DNA of 64,000 nucleotides from an uncultured Pirellula sp. Its GTDB lineage: Bacteria > Planctomycetota > Planctomycetia > Pirellulales > Pirellulaceae. The notes under the pieces are model-generated. The model was given only the letters and a program-made list of their open reading frames with translations, had not been told where the DNA came from and did no database searches. Numbering within the stretch: the stretch's first letter is position 1; every line of letters starts with the position of its first letter. Location: the NCBI GenBank assembly GCA_903892355.1, contig CAITIE010000052.1:62001-126000 (forward strand), in the 5' to 3' direction. Shown piece after piece: positions 60,544 through 64,000 of the stretch. A program made the translations under genes and the position numbers.

Positions 60544-63066
60544 ATGCATGAACAAAGCACCCAATCGCGAGCCCGAAGCCGAATTGGTCCCCGATGGCGT
60601 AACCGCCGCGGGATAGGTCGCACTGTAATACTGGGCGCTGTCGGCGGTTTGATCGCACTCTCCGGCTTAACGCTGGGCGTGTGGATATATGCCAGTCGCC
60701 CAGAAGACCCTCACGACAAGCTCAACATTGCGCTTCGAATGGCTCGTCGAGGCGACTTCTCGACCTCTGCAAAAATCGCCAACGGAACCGATGAAAAAAC
60801 CATCCAGCGTTCCTCGGATCGGTCGACGCGTCATTTTTTGATAGGAGCGGACGCGCGAGTTTCGGCAAAGAATCTTTCTCAACGCCGAGCTCGCACCGAT
60901 CTCAACGAAACCGCTGCGAATCGATTAGAAGAAAGCCGGACTCTCAAATTCCCAGCCGGATATGAAGGATTGGGGAATTACCTTTTAGGTTCAGCGCTTT
61001 TCGAATTGTTCCGATGGAAAGAGGCCAAGGAACCTCTCGAGATCGCTTCGGAACGTTGGCCTCAGGGACGAAGTGACGCGGTCGAAAATCTGATCGACAT
61101 CGATCTTTTTCAGAACAAACCCGATATCGCTGCGGCGACTCACCGTTTAGATCGCTGGGCATCACTGCCAGCGATCTCACCCGTTGAGTTGGATAGGATA
61201 GCGATGAAAAGGATGCAGATTGCCAAGTTTGAGGGGAAGCCTGATGAGGTTCAAAAGCGGTTCCAATCCATCGATGCCGCCTCGTCAGTCCGACCCGATG
61301 CCAATGTGCTCTTTGCAGGTTATCTGCGTGAATTGGCGAAAGACAAGCCTGCCGCTGAAGCCGAATCGATACGACAAGAAGCCTTGCAATATCTCGACGA
61401 TGTGAATTCCATGTCCAACGTTTCGAATCCGACACGTCGCCGAGCAGCCCTTCAGGAAGGGCTAATCTATAGAGACCAGGGACGCACGAGTTTGGCCGTC
61501 AGCACCTTTAGCAGCCTGCGTTTGGCCTCACCCTTTGAACCGGAATTCATGGCGGCCGGGATTGAAGAAATCGACGCGTTGATCGATAGGAAAGAGTTTG
61601 ATGAAACGATTTCCACCATAGAACACCTCATGAAAAACTTTGGTGAGTCCAAGTGGTACCAGAACAGCTGGATGCCCCTCGAGCGGATGCGAGAGCGAAT
61701 CCTGGCCTCCGCCACTCGGATTCTCGACCAAGAAGCCTACGAAGTGGGAGAGCAGTTTGTAAAACGACTGCCTCCAGTATGCAATGAAGTAGATCGCCTT
61801 CGGTTGGAAGTTGCCGTCCACGACCGCTGGGCCCGCTCACTGCAAGACAAATGGGCTTCTCGGGTTGAAGGAGATCCGGACAACCATAAACTGGCGGAGC
61901 AAATGGAACAGTCGTTCCGTCGTGCTGCATCAGCTGTAGACACACTCAGCGGCTATGAAATGCGATCCTCCACCTACCTAGACTTAATCTGGCGAGGCAT
62001 CGAGGACTACCACTTCGCCAATGACTTTCGAAACAGCAATAAGCTCATCGACCGTTATCTGAATTTGGTGCCTCGTACGGAACGAGCAAAAGCTTTGCTG
62101 CTGAAGGCAAAGAACCACGCGGCGTCTGGGGAAGTGGATTTAGCTCTTAATACCTTAGACAATCTAATCCTCTCGAATCCCGACAGCCCCCTTGTTTACG
62201 ATGCCAAGCTGATCGCAGCAAAAATGAATTGGAACAAGGGGAATTTCGAACAAGCGGAAATGTTGATTACGGAAAACCTTTATTACGGGAGTTTGCGCCC
62301 CGAGAGTCCTCTCTGGAAGGAATCTTTGCTGGAACTCGGTACGTTGATGTACCGCCGCGGGGAACAAATGCAAGTTCAAGCTCAGGGCGCCATCGTCGAA
62401 AACCCGTCGAAGGCTTCGACATTACTTCCAGAAATTGAACAAAGCTTTGAGCAATTGATGCGCAGTATCTCAAGCATGGAGGAAGGTCTGAGAAGGTTCA
62501 AGGACGATCCACGTAGGTACCAGTTGCTTTACATGACAGCCAAGGCGTACCGGATGGCGTCTTACTGGCCAGATGTTCTGCTCAAAGAGAATCGAGTGAT
62601 CAGCGAGGAAGCGATCTCGCAATGGAAAAACCAGCGAAAAGAACTCCTCGTTCGATCACGAGATACTTTTGCCCAACTGAGAAAGGAAATCAACTCTGTT
62701 GGCGATGAAGGAGTTCGAGATCCAAATGCCAAAGAAATGCTGCGAAATAGCTATTTCGGAGAGGCCGACCTCCATTTTCACGAAGGCAACTTCAATGCCG
62801 CTTTAGAAGCATACCGGGACGTAGCGAATCGCTTCATCAACGAACCGGAGTCTCTCGAAGCGTTTCTCCAAATCGCCCGCTGCCAGGAAGCCATGGGGCA
62901 ATTCAGTGAGATGCGACGAACGCTCGAGATGGCCCGCGATGTACTGAGCCGAATCCCTAGCGAGAATGACGAGCGTTTCTTGGCCAACACTCGTCAGAGC
63001 AGAAAAAGTTGGGAAGACCAGATCCAATGGATGCTAGATGCGATCGATCGGAATGGTATTAACTAG
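60544..63066 (+). CDS. Membrane-anchored TPR-rich protein
   Basis: This 840-aa protein has one anchor helix (TVILGAVGGLIALSGLTLGVWIYA, about residues 26-49) and a long helical part of TPR-like repeats: YLLGSALFELFRWKEAKEPL, ALLLKAKNHAASGEVDLAL, YDAKLIAAKMNWNKGNFEQA, and FGEADLHFHEGNFNAALEAYRDVAN are clear. TPR proteins bind partner proteins, here probably outside the cytoplasm. The ATG at 60544 gives a normal anchor; a longer start would read into the preceding gene. It is 23 bases downstream of the membrane protein gene and likely works with it. Confidence 0.82.
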   Translation: MHEQSTQSRARSRIGPRWRNRRGIGRTVILGAVGGLIALSGLTLGVWIYASRPEDPHDKLNIALRMARRGDFSTSAKIANGTDEKTIQRSSDRSTRHFLIGADARVSAKNLSQRRARTDLNETAANRLEESRTLKFPAGYEGLGNYLLGSALFELFRWKEAKEPLEIASERWPQGRSDAVENLIDIDLFQNKPDIAAATHRLDRWASLPAISPVELDRIAMKRMQIAKFEGKPDEVQKRFQSIDAASSVRPDANVLFAGYLRELAKDKPAAEAESIRQEALQYLDDVNSMSNVSNPTRRRAALQEGLIYRDQGRTSLAVSTFSSLRLASPFEPEFMAAGIEEIDALIDRKEFDETISTIEHLMKNFGESKWYQNSWMPLERMRERILASATRILDQEAYEVGEQFVKRLPPVCNEVDRLRLEVAVHDRWARSLQDKWASRVEGDPDNHKLAEQMEQSFRRAASAVDTLSGYEMRSSTYLDLIWRGIEDYHFANDFRNSNKLIDRYLNLVPRTERAKALLLKAKNHAASGEVDLALNTLDNLILSNPDSPLVYDAKLIAAKMNWNKGNFEQAEMLITENLYYGSLRPESPLWKESLLELGTLMYRRGEQMQVQAQGAIVENPSKASTLLPEIEQSFEQLMRSISSMEEGLRRFKDDPRRYQLLYMTAKAYRMASYWPDVLLKENRVISEEAISQWKNQRKELLVRSRDTFAQLRKEINSVGDEGVRDPNAKEMLRNSYFGEADLHFHEGNFNAALEAYRDVANRFINEPESLEAFLQIARCQEAMGQFSEMRRTLEMARDVLSRIPSENDERFLANTRQSRKSWEDQIQWMLDAIDRNGIN

Positions 63067-63084
63067 TTGGTCGAGGACCTACGA

Positions 63085-63657
63085 CTAGTTTGCCAATGCC
63101 TTTTCAATGGCTTGGACCATTTCCGGCGAACTTGGGTCGACTCCCGAACCAAATCGACCAATTACATTTCCCTTGCGGTCTACCAAGAACTTTTCGAAGT
63201 TCCATTTGATGGCTCCCTTACCTGCAGGCTTGGTATCAACCCCGGTGAGGTACTTGTACAACCCACATGCATCTCCGCCATTGACGTTTACCTTATCGAG
63301 CATATCAAAGGTGACGTTGTACTTGCTCGAGCAGAACTGCTTAATCTCTTTGTTCGTTCCAGGTTCTTGACCACCAAATTGGTTGCACGGAACACCGATC
63401 ACTGCCAAACCCTTCTCAGCATATGTCTGATGCAGCTTTTGCAACCCCGTGTACTGCTTGGTGTATCCGCAGTTGCTTGCAACATTCACAAATAGAACGA
63501 CCTTGCCTTCGTACTTGCTCAGGTCCACATTCTCGCCTTCAATCGATTTCATCGAGAACGCAAGGGACGGAGGAGCATCTTTGAGAGCCTCCTCTGCCAT
63601 TCCGACGGAGAACAGTGCCATTGCTACAATTCCAGCCAACAAAGTTTTGGATCTCAT
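63085..63657 (-). CDS. Exported glutathione peroxidase, cysteine type
   Basis: This 190-aa protein has a signal peptide (LLAGIVAMALFSVGMA) and the glutathione-peroxidase fold. The catalytic Cys63 is in NVASNCGYTKQY, Gln97 in CNQFGGQEPG, and the Trp and Asn of the tetrad in IKWNFEKFLV. Cysteine-type members usually use thioredoxin rather than glutathione as reductant. It reduces peroxides, probably in the periplasm. It is convergent with the TPR gene, with an 18-bp gap. Confidence 0.9.
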   Translation of the reverse strand: MRSKTLLAGIVAMALFSVGMAEEALKDAPPSLAFSMKSIEGENVDLSKYEGKVVLFVNVASNCGYTKQYTGLQKLHQTYAEKGLAVIGVPCNQFGGQEPGTNKEIKQFCSSKYNVTFDMLDKVNVNGGDACGLYKYLTGVDTKPAGKGAIKWNFEKFLVDRKGNVIGRFGSGVDPSSPEMVQAIEKALAN

Positions 63658-63746
63658 AAACAGTTCCTAAAGGGGGGACAGAGGGCTTCAAACCGCGCCG
63701 AGTCTCGAACAACTCGATCGAATCGTTAGAAGATTATGGAGGCGTG

Positions 63747-64000
63747 TCAAGCGGAGACAGGGGGGATACTCTCTCCTTGGATCAGACAATCGTACGTTTC
63801 ACGCTTGCGAATGCAATGGACTTTCCCGTCTTCCACAAGGAGTTCCGGGGCTCGATAACGGCCGTTGTAATTGCTGGACATCACAAAGCCGTAGGCCCCG
63901 GCAACCTCCATGATCAAAAAATCTCCAACGCTGGCAGGAGGAAGCTTGCGTTTGGCGACAAACCCCCCTTCTTCCTGCGTAAAGATATCACCGCTTTCGC
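63747..64000 (-). CDS. lysA: Diaminopimelate decarboxylase, 3' part only
   Basis: The final 84 codons of a PLP decarboxylase run in from the window edge. They include ESGDIFTQEEGGF, which matches the ESGD motif contributing to the LysA active site, and GAYGFVMSSNYNGRYRAPELLV, the LysA hallmark near the C-terminus, ending IRKRETYDCLIQGE and a TGA at 63747. The enzyme makes L-lysine from meso-diaminopimelate. The 5' part is outside the window. Confidence 0.9.
   Translation of the reverse strand, partial: ESGDIFTQEEGGFVAKRKLPPASVGDFLIMEVAGAYGFVMSSNYNGRYRAPELLVEDGKVHCIRKRETYDCLIQGESIPPVSA

Noticed and set aside
63085-63657. Selenocysteine glutathione peroxidase
   Set aside because: The catalytic codon in NVASNCGYT is an ordinary Cys codon and the frame has no internal TGA.

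Overview
The window reads as chromosomal DNA of a planctomycete, probably a Pirellulaceae-type marine or freshwater bacterium. The evidence is a giant PVC-type ThuA/NPCBM/propeller/HEAT/cytochrome c protein, an exported dockerin-bearing protein with the planctomycete LEDRRLMA-type N-terminus, several Tat-exported proteins, a two-gene M16 peptidase operon, and an ABC permease fused to a CPBP protease. Shine-Dalgarno sequences are often absent. No rRNA, tRNA, CRISPR array, prophage or insertion sequence was recognised. All assignments come from reading motifs; no database search was run.

Layout. 1-4517 (minus): a truncated RidA-like gene, a Tat-exported Gfo/Idh/MocA oxidoreductase, and an exported double-parvulin foldase overlapping a lone E2-type acyltransferase. 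4788-7005 (plus): a DUF1854 protein, a PhnP-like metallohydrolase and a chorismate-lyase-like protein. 7053-10228 (minus): a NatA/NatB-type exporter whose permease carries a CPBP protease. 10574-12882 (plus): an HDOD regulator and a LarA-like protein, separated by a clear hairpin terminator. 12944-15565 (minus): the dockerin protein. 15755-19911 (plus): an esterase, a copper chaperone and a copper ATPase. 19936-24606 (minus): a DUF4345 membrane protein, the error-prone polymerase DnaE2 and a UVR-motif protein. 25333-29068 (plus): the M16 pair and a cysteine-desulfurase-like enzyme. 29145-31678 (minus): a beta-propeller protein and an M81/MlrC protein, divergent from an RraA-like enzyme and a Tat-exported unknown at 31941-33939. 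A repeat-rich gap precedes the giant cytochrome (34288-38727, minus).

From 39185 the plus strand carries pdxH, leuA, a beta-lactamase-fold hydrolase, an aminotransferase, and a nucleoside-salvage set (CNT transporter, cytidine deaminase) leading into a large Hsp70-like gene. A dicarboxylate symporter and an S9 peptidase follow on minus, then an 886-aa membrane-anchored unknown on plus. An esterase and a MoaB/MogA protein form a minus pair. A run of envelope genes of unknown role (58206-63066) is followed by an exported glutathione peroxidase and the 3' end of lysA.

The most unusual non-genic signal is a scatter of short tandem duplications (units of 13-20 bp, two to four copies) at about eleven places. 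Most lie within tens of bases of a start or stop codon and several duplicate the stop codon itself. Other signals are a perfect 12-bp inverted repeat folded over the dnaE2 start codon, a 60-nt imperfect hairpin upstream of leuA, and a two-copy 110-bp intergenic repeat around a strong hairpin. No single locus is clearly a new defence or mobile system.
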